From Brachybacterium alimentarium (GTDB taxonomy: Bacteria; Actinomycetota; Actinomycetes; Actinomycetales; Dermabacteraceae): a stretch of DNA of 64,000 nt. Positions 42,764 through 50,723 of this stretch are shown piece by piece. Every line of letters starts with the position of its first letter. The stretch's first letter is position 1. Below the pieces are notes generated by a model, which did no database searches, was not told the origin of the DNA, and saw only the letters and a program-made list of their open reading frames with translations. The translations under genes were made by a program, and so were the position numbers. The stretch covers positions 17,999 to 81,998 of the forward strand of contig NZ_NRGS01000029.1 of assembly GCF_002332425.1 (NCBI RefSeq). Reading direction: 5' to 3'.

Positions 42764-44723
42764 ACACCCGGCCCCACCACTCCAGCACGGCCTCGAAGCG
42801 CTCCGTGCGATGGCGGGGCCGCCCCGAGCGCGTCAGCTCATGGTCCTCGCCGGGGAAGAGCAACATCTCGGCCTCGACCCCGGCGCGTCGCAGCGCCGTG
42901 TAGTACCGCGTCCCCTGTTCGAGCGGGCAGCGGTGGTCCTCCTCGGCGTGGATCACCAGCGTGGGCGTGCACACCTGCGCCGCGACCTCGAAGGCGCTCC
43001 GGCGGGCGATGTCCTCGGCGGAGGCGCCGATGTACTCGTCCCCGAAGTAGCTGCCGATGTCGCTGGTGCCCTGGAAGCTCAGCGGATCCAGGAACCCGCG
43101 CTCCACGATCGCCCCGCGGAAGCGGTGGTCGTGCGCGATGAGCCATGCGGTGAGGTACCCGCCGTAGGAGCCGCCCATGATGCCCAGGCGCTCCGGATCC
43201 AGTCGTGGATCGGCCGCCAGGGCGCCCTCGAGCAGATCGATCACGTCGTCCGCGTCGACCGTGCCGAAGCCGCGGCGCACCGCCCGGCCGTGCGCCCTGC
43301 CGTATCCGGCCGAGCCGCGCGGGTTGCCGTGGACCACCGCGTATCCCGCCTCGACCAGCACCTGCACCTCGTCGAACACGCCCACGCCGTAGGCGGCATG
43401 GGGGCCGCCGTGGATCATCAGGAGCGTCGGGAAGGGGCCCACGCCCTCCGGCGCGGCGACCCAGCCGTGCACGGGATATCCGGACCGTCCCGTGAGCTCC
43501 AGCTCCTGCGGCGCCACGATCCCCGCCGCGCGCAGCTCCTCGCCCGTCTCCACCAGCACCGCCGTCCCGCCCTCCGGGCCGACGAGGAGCAGGGTCCCCG
43601 GCGACTCCGGCGTGGTGACGCTCGCGAGCACGCGACCGCCCGCCGCGCCGGCCGATTGCACCTCGACGTCCCCGCCGAGCACGACGGTCGCCCCGCCGTC
43701 CCGGTCGATCCGCAGCAGGTGCACCCGGCCCCGGCGCGGCGCCGTGACCAGCAGCTCGTCGCCGTCGGCCACGAGCGGAGCGGTGATCTCGAGGGACTCC
43801 GGGTCCGTCAGCCGGCGCGGCCCGTCCGCCTCCAGCAGCCACACGGCGATGTCGGGCGCGACGGCGTCCCGACCCCCGACCGGCTGCGAGGCGAGCAGCG
43901 CCGCCGTACCGTCCTCGAGCACGGCGACGTCGTGCACGCGCAGACCGTCCTCGCGGTGCAGCAGCACCGTCTCCGTCGTGCCGTCCAGCGGGACCGAGAT
44001 CAGCTCCGTGCGCAGGTCACGGCGGTCCCGCTCATAGGCCTCGCGCACGACGAGCACGGACCGGCCGTCGGCCGGCACCGCGAGCGAGGAGTGCTCGGCG
44101 GGAGCGGCGGTGAGCCGTGCGGCCTGCGCGGGAGCCGACGGGATCGGGGCGAGCTCGCCGCCGGGATGGGGGGCCGCGGGATAGATCGGCTCCGTCCCGG
44201 GGGAGACGGCGTCGACCACGAACACCTGGGCGGGGCGGTCCGGCGCGTGGCCCAGGCCGTTGGCGTGCCAGCGCACGCCCGTGATCCGACGCGGCGACTC
44301 GGCCTCGGGGCCGAGCCCCTCGACGGTCCCGTAGCGACCGGGCTCCGGGTCGCGCGCGGTGAGCACCAGGCGTGCGGCGTCGGGCGTCCAGGCGAAGCCG
44401 GTCACGCCGAGCGGCAGATCGGTGAGCCGCATCGGCTCCCCGCCGCGGGCGTCGAGCAGGTGGAGCTGGCGGCGGCCCTCGTCGTCGGCGCGCAGGAAGG
44501 CGATCGTGGCGCCGTCCGGGGAGAGCACCGGGGCGGTGTCATGCAGCCCGCGGGTCAGCAGACGGGGCGCGGGGTCGCCCTCGAGCTCGATCCGCCACAG
44601 CTGCCCCACCTCCCGGTTCGCGCGCAGATCGGGCCGGGAGGCGGCGTGGACGGCGAAGGAGCCGTCGGGCGCGAGGGACGGGCGGGAGAGGGAGATCAGG
44701 TGGTCGATGTCGTGGGGCTGCAC
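42738..44723 (-). CDS. S9-family prolyl-oligopeptidase-like serine peptidase
   Basis: The 661 residues comprise an N-terminal beta-propeller with WD40-like/TolB-like repeats (to about 400; for example PVLSPDGATIAFLRADDEG) and a C-terminal alpha/beta hydrolase domain. The catalytic serine is in GIMGGSYGGYLTAW (about 517); the aspartate is in HAEEDHRCP and the histidine in PGEDHELTRSG. Such cytosolic enzymes cleave short peptides, often dipeptides from the N terminus; specificity is not readable. The start is a GTG at 44723, six bases after TAGGTT on the minus strand, so the mRNA is probably leaderless. Confidence 0.88.
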   Translation of the reverse strand: MQPHDIDHLISLSRPSLAPDGSFAVHAASRPDLRANREVGQLWRIELEGDPAPRLLTRGLHDTAPVLSPDGATIAFLRADDEGRRQLHLLDARGGEPMRLTDLPLGVTGFAWTPDAARLVLTARDPEPGRYGTVEGLGPEAESPRRITGVRWHANGLGHAPDRPAQVFVVDAVSPGTEPIYPAAPHPGGELAPIPSAPAQAARLTAAPAEHSSLAVPADGRSVLVVREAYERDRRDLRTELISVPLDGTTETVLLHREDGLRVHDVAVLEDGTAALLASQPVGGRDAVAPDIAVWLLEADGPRRLTDPESLEITAPLVADGDELLVTAPRRGRVHLLRIDRDGGATVVLGGDVEVQSAGAAGGRVLASVTTPESPGTLLLVGPEGGTAVLVETGEELRAAGIVAPQELELTGRSGYPVHGWVAAPEGVGPFPTLLMIHGGPHAAYGVGVFDEVQVLVEAGYAVVHGNPRGSAGYGRAHGRAVRRGFGTVDADDVIDLLEGALAADPRLDPERLGIMGGSYGGYLTAWLIAHDHRFRGAIVERGFLDPLSFQGTSDIGSYFGDEYIGASAEDIARRSAFEVAAQVCTPTLVIHAEEDHRCPLEQGTRYYTALRRAGVEAEMLLFPGEDHELTRSGRPRHRTERFEAVLEWWGRVFSASPSPS

Positions 44724-44729
44724 CCCTCG

Positions 44730-44735
44730 AACCTA
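44730..44735 (-). promoter_or_regulatory. -10 box for leaderless peptidase mRNA
   Basis: TAGGTT, six bases, then GTG on the minus strand; no Shine-Dalgarno sequence is seen. Confidence 0.55.
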
Positions 44736-44871
44736 GCGCGCACGGGGCCGCGGCTGTGATGCCTCGCGCACGTCGGGATCCTCTCTGGCCCTCGCAGGTC
44801 GCGCCGGGTAGTCTTGGCCGGTCCGTGACGTGCATCGCCGATGCCCGGAGCGGGCGGCATGAGCCCTCCTG

Positions 44872-44901
44872 CCACGGAGAGACCGTGGCCGTAGAGACCA
44901 C
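44872..44901 (+). promoter_or_regulatory. rpsF leader with mutually exclusive hairpins
   Basis: CCACGG-AGAGA-CCGTGG (44872-44888) and GTGG-CCGTAGAGA-CCAC (44885-44901) share the GTGG strand, so only one can form at a time. They end just before the AGGAGG of rpsF. The second places CCG in the loop, which recalls the known S6:S18-binding leader motif of other bacteria, though its full structure is not evident. Autoregulation by S6:S18 is possible. A TAGTCT -10 candidate lies at 44809. Confidence 0.35.
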
Positions 44902-44920
44902 AGGAGGTGGGTACCAGAAC

Positions 44921-45211
44921 ATGCGCAAGTACGAAATGGTCGTGATCCTCGACCCGTCCGTCGATGAGCGGACCATCACCACAACTTTCGAGAAGCTCGT
45001 CCAGGTCATCCCGGCCGAGGGCGGCACAATCGACAACGTCGACATCTGGGGCAAGCGGAAGTTCGCCTACGAGATCGACAAGAAGACCGAGGGCATCTAC
45101 ATCGTCCTCAACTTCACCGCGAAGGCCTCGACCTCCCAGGAGCTGGACCGTCAGCTCGGGCTCAACGAGTCCGTCATGCGTACGAAGGTCATGCGTCTCG
45201 ACGCCAAGTGA
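44921..45211 (+). CDS. rpsF: 30S ribosomal protein S6
   Basis: S6 pairs with S18 on the small-subunit platform. The 96-residue protein begins MRKYEMVVILDPSVDERT and contains DNVDIWGKRKFAYEIDKKTEGIYIV split across the usual strands. The start is the ATG at 44921; AGGAGG lies 13 bases upstream, a somewhat long gap. It is first in the rpsF-ssb-rpsR-rplI operon; ssb starts 56 bp after the stop. Confidence 0.96.
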   Translation: MRKYEMVVILDPSVDERTITTTFEKLVQVIPAEGGTIDNVDIWGKRKFAYEIDKKTEGIYIVLNFTAKASTSQELDRQLGLNESVMRTKVMRLDAK

Positions 45212-45267
45212 GCTGCGCTCACTGATCCCCGCACCACACCTACCCCAATCGGAGCAGAGGAGCACCC

Positions 45268-45816
45268 ATGGCGAATGACACCGTCATCACGGTGGTCGGC
45301 AACCTGACCGCGGATCCCGAGCTGCGCTTCACGCAGTCCGGCATCGCGGTCGCGTCGTTCACCATCGCGTCCACCCCCCGCACCTTCGACCGTCAGTCGA
45401 ACGAGTGGAAGGACGGCGAGGCTCTGTTCCTGCGCTGCTCCATCTGGCGCGACGCCGCGGAGAACGTGGCCGAGTCGCTGGAGAAGGGATCCCGCGTCGT
45501 GGCGCAGGGTCGCCTCAAGCAGCGCTCCTTCACCGACCGTGAGGGCAACAACCGCACGAGCATCGAGCTGGACGTCGACGAGATCGGTCCGTCCCTCCGC
45601 TACGCCACCGCGAAGGCCAACAAGGTCCAGCGCGGAGGCGGCGGTGGCGGCCGCGGCGGCTTCGGCGGCGGTGCTCCGCAGGGCGGTGCCCCCCAGGGCG
45701 GCTTCGGCGGCCAGGGTGGTCAGGGTGGCTACAACAATGCGCCGCAGGGCGCTCCCAGCGCCGACCCGTGGGCCGGCGGCGGGAACCAGGGCGGATACGA
45801 CGACCCGCCCTTCTGA
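45268..45816 (+). CDS. ssb: single-stranded DNA-binding protein
   Basis: SSB protects single-stranded DNA and recruits repair and replication proteins. The 182-residue product has the OB fold (1 to about 110, [19 protein letters not shown] and later [14 protein letters not shown]), a Gly/Gln-rich flexible tail and the acidic C-terminal tip DDPPF, which is the partner-docking peptide. AGAGGAG precedes the ATG. Its place between rpsF and rpsR is the standard one. Confidence 0.96.
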   Translation: MANDTVITVVGNLTADPELRFTQSGIAVASFTIASTPRTFDRQSNEWKDGEALFLRCSIWRDAAENVAESLEKGSRVVAQGRLKQRSFTDREGNNRTSIELDVDEIGPSLRYATAKANKVQRGGGGGGRGGFGGGAPQGGAPQGGFGGQGGQGGYNNAPQGAPSADPWAGGGNQGGYDDPPF

Positions 45817-45879
45817 TCCACTGAAATCCTCCATCCCGGGTGCATGCCCGGGCTCCCCTCAGAAAGAAGGAGCACCACG

Positions 45880-46116
45880 ATGGCCAAGCCTGTTCTTCGC
45901 AAGCCGAAGAAGAAGCAGAACCCGCTGAAGACCGCCGGTCTCGAGACCGTCGACTACAAGGACGCCGCGCTGCTGCGCAAGTTCGTGTCCGATCGCGGCA
46001 AGATCCGTGCACGTCGGGTCACCGGCGTCACCGTCCAGGAGCAGCGCAAGATCGCGAAGGCCGTGAAGAACGCCCGCGAGATCGCCCTCCTGCCGTACTC
46101 GACCTCCGGTCGCTGA
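45880..46116 (+). CDS. rpsR: 30S ribosomal protein S18, cysteine-free type
   Basis: The 78-residue protein begins [20 protein letters not shown] and has the S18 core [18 protein letters not shown] and [16 protein letters not shown]. It has no cysteine at all, so it is the zinc-independent form; many actinobacteria keep a zinc-binding S18 as well, usually elsewhere and under zinc control. The ATG at 45880 follows AGAAGGAG. rplI starts 17 bp after the stop. Confidence 0.95.
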   Translation: MAKPVLRKPKKKQNPLKTAGLETVDYKDAALLRKFVSDRGKIRARRVTGVTVQEQRKIAKAVKNAREIALLPYSTSGR

Positions 46117-46133
46117 GCGAGGAAGGGAATCAC

Positions 46134-46604
46134 ATGACCACCAAGCTCATCCTCACCAACGAGGTCTCCGGCCTCGGCGCGGCCGGCGACGTCGTCGACG
46201 TCAAGGACGGCTACGCCCGCAACTTCCTCATGCCCCGCGGTCTCGCGACCCCGTGGACCAAGGGCGGACAGCGTCAGCTCGACCAGATCCGCTCGGCCCG
46301 CGGCAAGCGCGCGATCGCCAGCGTCGAAGACGCCCAGTCCCTGAAGGCGACCCTCGAGTCGAAGCCCGTCGTCATCGCGGAGCGCGCCGGCCAGACCGGT
46401 CGCCTCTTCGGTGCGGTCTCCCCCAAGGAGATCGCCGTCGGCGTCAAGGACGCCTTCGACAAGGACATCGACCGTCGCACCGTCGAGTTCCCCACGCCCA
46501 TCAAGGCGCTGGGCGAGCACAAGGCGACCGTGCGTCTGCACGACGAGATCTTCGCGAACCTCGTCGTCCAGGTCGTCGCCGCCAAGGGCGCCGTCAAGGC
46601 CTGA
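46134..46604 (+). CDS. rplI: 50S ribosomal protein L9
   Basis: L9 is a two-domain protein near the L1 stalk. The 156 residues show the N-terminal signature GLGAAGDVVDVKDGYARNFL and a C-terminal domain with GRLFGAVSPKEIA and FPTPIKALGEHKATVRLH. GGAAGGGA lies upstream of the ATG. It is last in the operon; a perfect 15-bp hairpin follows. Confidence 0.95.
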   Translation: MTTKLILTNEVSGLGAAGDVVDVKDGYARNFLMPRGLATPWTKGGQRQLDQIRSARGKRAIASVEDAQSLKATLESKPVVIAERAGQTGRLFGAVSPKEIAVGVKDAFDKDIDRRTVEFPTPIKALGEHKATVRLHDEIFANLVVQVVAAKGAVKA

Positions 46605-46621
46605 CCGACGCACCTCGTCCG

Positions 46622-46655
46622 ACGCCCCTGCACCGATCCGTCGGTGCAGGGGCGT
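46622..46655 (+). terminator. terminator hairpin after rplI
   Basis: ACGCCCCTGCACCGA and TCGGTGCAGGGGCGT pair perfectly over 15 bp around the tetraloop TCCG, 17 bases after the rplI stop. There is no T-run, as is common in this phylum. Confidence 0.8.
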
Positions 46656-46676
46656 CGTCGTCCCCCGGTCAGCGGG

Positions 46677-46682
46677 TAGATT
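46677..46682 (+). promoter_or_regulatory. -10 box for leaderless bL12-like gene
   Basis: TAGATT, six bases, then the ATG at 46689; no Shine-Dalgarno sequence. Confidence 0.55.
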
Positions 46683-46688
46683 CCTCGT

Positions 46689-46964
46689 ATGTTCGGACGC
46701 GCAGCACAGCAGCAGAAGCAGATCGACCACCTCCAGGCGCAGGTGCGCGGGCTCGAGGCCCTCGTGGGCGAGCTCGCCGGCCGCGCCGGCGTGGGAGAGG
46801 CGGAGCTCCGGCAGCTGCGCGACCGGTCCGGACGCCAGATCCCCGCGGAGTGCCGTCGGCTGGTCGACGAGGGGAGGACCATCGAGGCGATCAAGGTGTA
46901 CCGCGAGCACACCGGCGCCGGGCTCAAGGACGCGATCGACCGATACCGGGAGCGCGAGGGCTGA
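46689..46964 (+). CDS. small protein with bL12 C-terminal-like domain
   Basis: This 91-residue protein has a coiled-coil-like N terminus (QKQIDHLQAQVRGLEALVGE, about 10-29) and a C-terminal segment, EAIKVYREHTGAGLKDAIDRY (about 66-86), that closely resembles the factor-binding helix-turn of ribosomal protein L7/L12 (IKVIREITGLGLKEAK type). It is far too short and differently built to be L12 itself. Such paralogues are known in actinobacteria, with unknown role. It stands alone after the rplI terminator with its own leaderless-type promoter. Confidence 0.7.
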   Translation: MFGRAAQQQKQIDHLQAQVRGLEALVGELAGRAGVGEAELRQLRDRSGRQIPAECRRLVDEGRTIEAIKVYREHTGAGLKDAIDRYREREG

Positions 46965-46992
46965 GAACTCCCGTCAGGGCACCGCTCCGGGC

Positions 46993-46998
46993 TACCCT
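46993..46998 (+). promoter_or_regulatory. -10 box for leaderless permease mRNA
   Basis: TACCCT, six bases, then the GTG at 47005; no Shine-Dalgarno sequence. Confidence 0.55.
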
Positions 46999-47004
46999 CG
47001 TGCG

Positions 47005-48447
47005 GTGACCACTCCTTCCCCTGACTCCGCCCCCGCCGTCGAGCGCGGGATCGACGGGCACCTGGCCCGTTCCCTCGGCCACGGGCAGATGGCGATGATC
47101 GCCATGGGCTCGGCACTCGGGACCGGCCTGTTCCTCGGTTCCGGCGAGGCGATCGGATATGCCGGCCCGGCCGCGATCGTCTCCTTCGCGATCGGCTCGC
47201 TGATCGCCGCGACCATCGCCCTGTCGATGGGCGAGATGGCCTCCCGTCATCCCGTGCGCGGCGGGTTCGGCACCCTTGCCGCCCGGTACCTCTCGCCCTA
47301 CTGGGGCTTCCTCACGCGCTGGCTGTACTGGATCGTCACCGTCGCCGTGACCGGCACCGAGCTGGTCGCCTGCGCGACCTATCTGGCCTACTGGTTCCCC
47401 GCCGTGCCGGTGTGGGCCGGCATCCTGGCGTTCGCCGCGATCATCGTCGGGATCAACCTCGCGAGCGTGGGCTCCTTCGGCGTCATCGAGTTCGCCCTGT
47501 CCTCGATCAAGGTGATCGCCGTGCTGGTGTTCATCCTGATCGGCGCGTTCCTGGTGTTCTTCGGCCTCCCCGAGCAGAGCGCACCGGGACTGTCGCTGCT
47601 CACCTCCGAGGGCGGGTTCCTGCCGATGGGCTGGTCCTCGGTGTGGATCGCGCTGTCGGTGGTCATGTTCTCCTTCGGCGGCATCGAGCTGCTGTCGATC
47701 ACGGCCGCGGAGGCGAAGGACCCGGCACTCTCGATCCGCACCGCCGCCCGCACCACGATCGTGCGCCTGGCGTTCTTCTACGTGCTCAGCATCGGCATCG
47801 TCCTGGCGCTGGTGCCGTGGCGGGAGGCGTCGTCCACCGGCGAGGACGTGGCGACCTCGCCCTTCGTCATGGTGTTCGACCGCATCGGCATCCCCGGGGC
47901 CGCCTCGGTGACCAACCTGATCGTGCTGATCGCGGCGCTGTCGGCCGCCAACGCGAATCTCTATGCGGGCAGCCGGATCCTGCATTCCCTCGCCTCCGAT
48001 CGGCTCGCCCCGCGCCTTGCGGCACGCACCTCCCGCCGGGGCGTCCCGGTGGTGGGCATCGCGGCGAGCACGGTGGGCATCGTCGGCGCGGCGGTGCTCG
48101 CCTTCAGCGGCGTGGGCGGGGTGTTCGGGTACATGATGAGCCTCGTGGTGTTCGCGGTGATCACCGTGTGGATGCTGATCCTGATCAGCTACATCGCCTT
48201 CCGTCGTGCCGGGGTACAGGGCGCGACCTTCCGCATGCCCGGCGGGATCGTCTCCGCGGGCGTCGGCGTCGTGGGCCTGCTCGCCGTGTTCGCCACGGTC
48301 TTCGTGCGCGAGAGCATGCAGATCGCGGCGATGGTGGGCATCCCCGCGGTGCTGGTGGCCACGATCCTGTACTTCACCGTGGCCCGACGGCGGATCGATC
48401 ACTCCGACATCGACGCGGCCTTCGACGAGGCCGAGAGCATGCGCTGA
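47005..48447 (+). CDS. APC-family amino-acid permease (AnsP/GABA-permease type)
   Basis: The 480-residue protein has 12 membrane segments. The N-terminal LGHGQMAMIAMGSALGTGLF and the later GGIELLSITAAEAKDPALSI are typical of the AAT subfamily of the APC superfamily (AnsP, GabP, AroP, LysP types), different from the permease gene at 37-38.5 kb. The substrate is not readable. The start is the GTG at 47005, six bases after TACCCT. A CGGCCCG/CGGGCCG hairpin at 48477-48498 may end the transcript. Confidence 0.9.
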   Translation: MTTPSPDSAPAVERGIDGHLARSLGHGQMAMIAMGSALGTGLFLGSGEAIGYAGPAAIVSFAIGSLIAATIALSMGEMASRHPVRGGFGTLAARYLSPYWGFLTRWLYWIVTVAVTGTELVACATYLAYWFPAVPVWAGILAFAAIIVGINLASVGSFGVIEFALSSIKVIAVLVFILIGAFLVFFGLPEQSAPGLSLLTSEGGFLPMGWSSVWIALSVVMFSFGGIELLSITAAEAKDPALSIRTAARTTIVRLAFFYVLSIGIVLALVPWREASSTGEDVATSPFVMVFDRIGIPGAASVTNLIVLIAALSAANANLYAGSRILHSLASDRLAPRLAARTSRRGVPVVGIAASTVGIVGAAVLAFSGVGGVFGYMMSLVVFAVITVWMLILISYIAFRRAGVQGATFRMPGGIVSAGVGVVGLLAVFATVFVRESMQIAAMVGIPAVLVATILYFTVARRRIDHSDIDAAFDEAESMR

Positions 48448-48565
48448 CACGTCCGAACGTGTCCTTCGTTACTGTGCGGCCCGTCGGCTTCCGGGCCGAG
48501 GTTCTCCGGGGGTAACCTAGGGGAACCTTCGGCCTCGACGCCTTGAGACTCGGTGCCGGAGATAC

Positions 48566-48649
48566 GCGCAAGTGGCGGAATTGGTAGACGCGCACGGTTC
48601 AGGTCCGTGTGCCGGAAACGGCGTGGGGGTTCAAGTCCCCCCTTGCGCA
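48566..48649 (+). tRNA. tRNA-Leu, anticodon CAG
   Basis: The 84 bases fold as a class II tRNA. The acceptor GCGCAAG pairs with CTTGCGC, with discriminator A. The D arm is GGCGGAATTGGTAGACGC. The anticodon stem CACGG/CCGTG holds the loop TTCAGGT with anticodon CAG, and a long variable arm (GCCGGAAACGGC) is followed by the T arm GGGGGTTCAAGTCCCCC. CCA is not encoded. It reads CTG, the dominant leucine codon in this window. Confidence 0.97.
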
Positions 48650-48660
48650 CCGCAGGGATT

Positions 48661-48691
48661 CCCCGGTTCACTCAGGTGGACCGGGGTTTTT
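48661..48691 (+). terminator. terminator after tRNA-Leu
   Basis: CCCCGGTTCAC pairs with GTGGACCGGGG (one G-T pair) around TCAG and is followed by TTTTT, 11 bases after the tRNA. This is the clearest Rho-independent terminator in the window. Confidence 0.88.
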
Positions 48692-48739
48692 CGTGCCCGG
48701 AGCCGGACCGCCCGACCGGTCCAGGAAGAAGGAGCTGCC

Positions 48740-49852
48740 ATGCCCGCACGACGCCACGGCCTCCGCCGCGCCGAGAAGGCGCGTCGGCGGCAGGGAGAAG
48801 CCGACGCAGCGATGCGCGGCGCCGACGCCGCCCCGATGACGCGCTACGTCTCCGGCGGGGTGCCCGCGATGCCGCCGGAGGGTGACTCGATGGCCGACGC
48901 CCTGGCCTTCTCGCAGTCCGCCCCGGACCGCATGGTGATGTTCTTCTATCCGGAGCCGAGCCGTGAGGACGTGCTCGAGCTCGAGGAGGCCTGGGAGCTG
49001 CACCCGGTCCTGGTCGAGGATCTGCTCAACGCCCACCAGCGCCCCAAGCTTGAGCGCTATGGGGACGTGCTGTTCCTGGTGGTCCGCTCCGCGCGCTATC
49101 TCGACGCGGTCGAGGAGGTCGAGTTCGCGGAGTTCCACCTGCTCGTGCGCCCCGGCGCGGTGGCGCTGCTGTGCCAGGACGGCCGGTGGCTCGACGGCAC
49201 CGACAAGCCGCTCCTGGACGACGACCACCCGCTCACCGCGACGCGGCGCGAGCGCGCCCTGCTGGGCGACCTCGACCTGCTCGCCCTTGGCCCGGAAGCG
49301 GTCCTCTACCGGGTGCTCGACACCATCGTGGACGGCTACGGCCCGGTGCTGCGCGGGCTCACGCTCGACAAGGAGCAGATCGAGCGGCAGGTCTTCAGCG
49401 GGGATGCCGCCGTGGCCGAGCGGATCTACCGCCTGAGCCAGGAGGTCATCGACATGCAGCAGGTCGTCACCTCGCTGACCGACGTGATCGATGGGCTGCA
49501 GGAGGGGTTCGGGAAGTACGAGATCCCCGAGGAGCTGCAGGCCTACCTCGACGATGTCTCCGACCATCTGACCCGCGCCGCCTCGAAGACCCGCGATCTG
49601 CGTGACGCCCTCTCCCAGATCCTGAACGTCAATGCGACGCTCGTCGCCCAGAGGCAGAACGAGGACATGAAGAAGATCTCCGGCTGGGCGGCGATCCTCT
49701 TCGCCCCCACGCTGGTCGGCGCGATCTACGGCATGAACTTCGACGACATGCCGGAGCTCCACTGGGCGCTGGGGTATCCGATGGCGATCGGCATGATGGT
49801 CGCAGTGGCCGTGCTGCTGTTCATCGTCTTCAAGCGCAGCAAGTGGATGTGA
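48740..49852 (+). CDS. corA: CorA-family magnesium/cobalt transporter
   Basis: CorA is a pentameric channel for Mg2+ and Co2+. The 370-residue product has a large cytoplasmic domain, a long coiled helix (about 250-310) and two C-terminal membrane segments; the diagnostic YGMNF selectivity motif is at about 330-334, followed by the short loop DDMPELHWALGYP. The basic tail KRSKWM is typical. I take the ATG at 48740, which has GAAGGAG upstream. Longer readings run back through the tRNA gene and are rejected. Confidence 0.93.
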   Translation: MPARRHGLRRAEKARRRQGEADAAMRGADAAPMTRYVSGGVPAMPPEGDSMADALAFSQSAPDRMVMFFYPEPSREDVLELEEAWELHPVLVEDLLNAHQRPKLERYGDVLFLVVRSARYLDAVEEVEFAEFHLLVRPGAVALLCQDGRWLDGTDKPLLDDDHPLTATRRERALLGDLDLLALGPEAVLYRVLDTIVDGYGPVLRGLTLDKEQIERQVFSGDAAVAERIYRLSQEVIDMQQVVTSLTDVIDGLQEGFGKYEIPEELQAYLDDVSDHLTRAASKTRDLRDALSQILNVNATLVAQRQNEDMKKISGWAAILFAPTLVGAIYGMNFDDMPELHWALGYPMAIGMMVAVAVLLFIVFKRSKWM

Positions 49853-49892
49853 GCGCCGCGCAGATCCGGGCGCGACCGGGCATGATGGGCTC

Positions 49893-50720
49893 ATGAACAC
49901 CGACGACCAGGCCACCGATCTCACCCTCACCGGCCACGGGGGCGCCCTCGTCGGCCGGGCCTGGACCATCGCCGAGCCGCGCTGGGTCGCGGTGCTCTCG
50001 CATGGGTACGGCGAGCACGTCGGGCGGTACGAGTGGGTCGCCGGCCGCCTGAACGAGGCCGGTGCAGCCGTCTACGCGGCTGACCACATGGGCCATGGCC
50101 GCAGCGATGGTCAGAGGGTGCTGATCAGCGACTTCGAACCGGTCGTGGAGGATCTCGACCTCGTGGTCCAGCATGCCATCGCGCAGCATCCGGGCCTGCC
50201 GGTCGTGCTGATCGGCCACTCCATGGGCGGCATGATCGCCGCTCGGTACACCCAGCTGCACGCCGATCGGCTGGCGGCGACGGTGCTCACCGGGCCCGTG
50301 CTCGGCTCCTGGATCACCGTGGACAGCCTGCTCGAGCTCGACGAGATCCCGGCGACCCCGATCGACCCCGGCACGCTCTCCCGCGACCCGGCCGTCGGCG
50401 CCGCCTATGCCGAGGACCCGCTGGTGTGGCACGGAGCGTTCCTCCGGCCCACCCTGGAGGGTCTGCAGCAGGCCATGCGCACGATCACCGCCGCCGGGAG
50501 CGTCGGCGAGCACCCGCTGCTGTACCTGCACGGGGAGGACGACCGCCTGGTCCCGCTCCCCGCCAGCTGGGAGGGCCTGCACGAGCTGCGCGGGCCGCGC
50601 ACCTTCATGAAGACCTATCCCGATGCGCAGCACGAGATCCTGAACGAGACCAACCGCGACGAGGTCCTCGCCGATGTGATCGGCTTCGTGGACGGTGTGC
50701 TGAGCCTCCCCGCCGACTGA
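49893..50720 (+). CDS. monoacylglycerol-lipase-like alpha/beta hydrolase
   Basis: The 275-residue protein has the serine-hydrolase set: oxyanion region SHGYGEHVGRYE near the N terminus, ADHMGHGRSDG, the nucleophile elbow GHSMGG (Ser about 110), the aspartate in HGEDDRLVP (about 215) and the histidine in DAQHEILNE (about 247). HGxGEHxxRY and GHGxSxG are hallmarks of monoacylglycerol lipases, so it probably releases glycerol and fatty acid from monoglycerides. The start has only a weak CATGAT six bases upstream and no Shine-Dalgarno sequence. It ends three bases from the convergent dehydrogenase gene. Confidence 0.85.
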   Translation: MNTDDQATDLTLTGHGGALVGRAWTIAEPRWVAVLSHGYGEHVGRYEWVAGRLNEAGAAVYAADHMGHGRSDGQRVLISDFEPVVEDLDLVVQHAIAQHPGLPVVLIGHSMGGMIAARYTQLHADRLAATVLTGPVLGSWITVDSLLELDEIPATPIDPGTLSRDPAVGAAYAEDPLVWHGAFLRPTLEGLQQAMRTITAAGSVGEHPLLYLHGEDDRLVPLPASWEGLHELRGPRTFMKTYPDAQHEILNETNRDEVLADVIGFVDGVLSLPAD

Positions 50721-50723
50721 CCC

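Noticed and set aside
48572..48739. An N-terminal extension of corA running back into tRNA-Leu
   Set aside because: It reads through the tRNA and its terminator; the ATG at 48740 has GAAGGAG.
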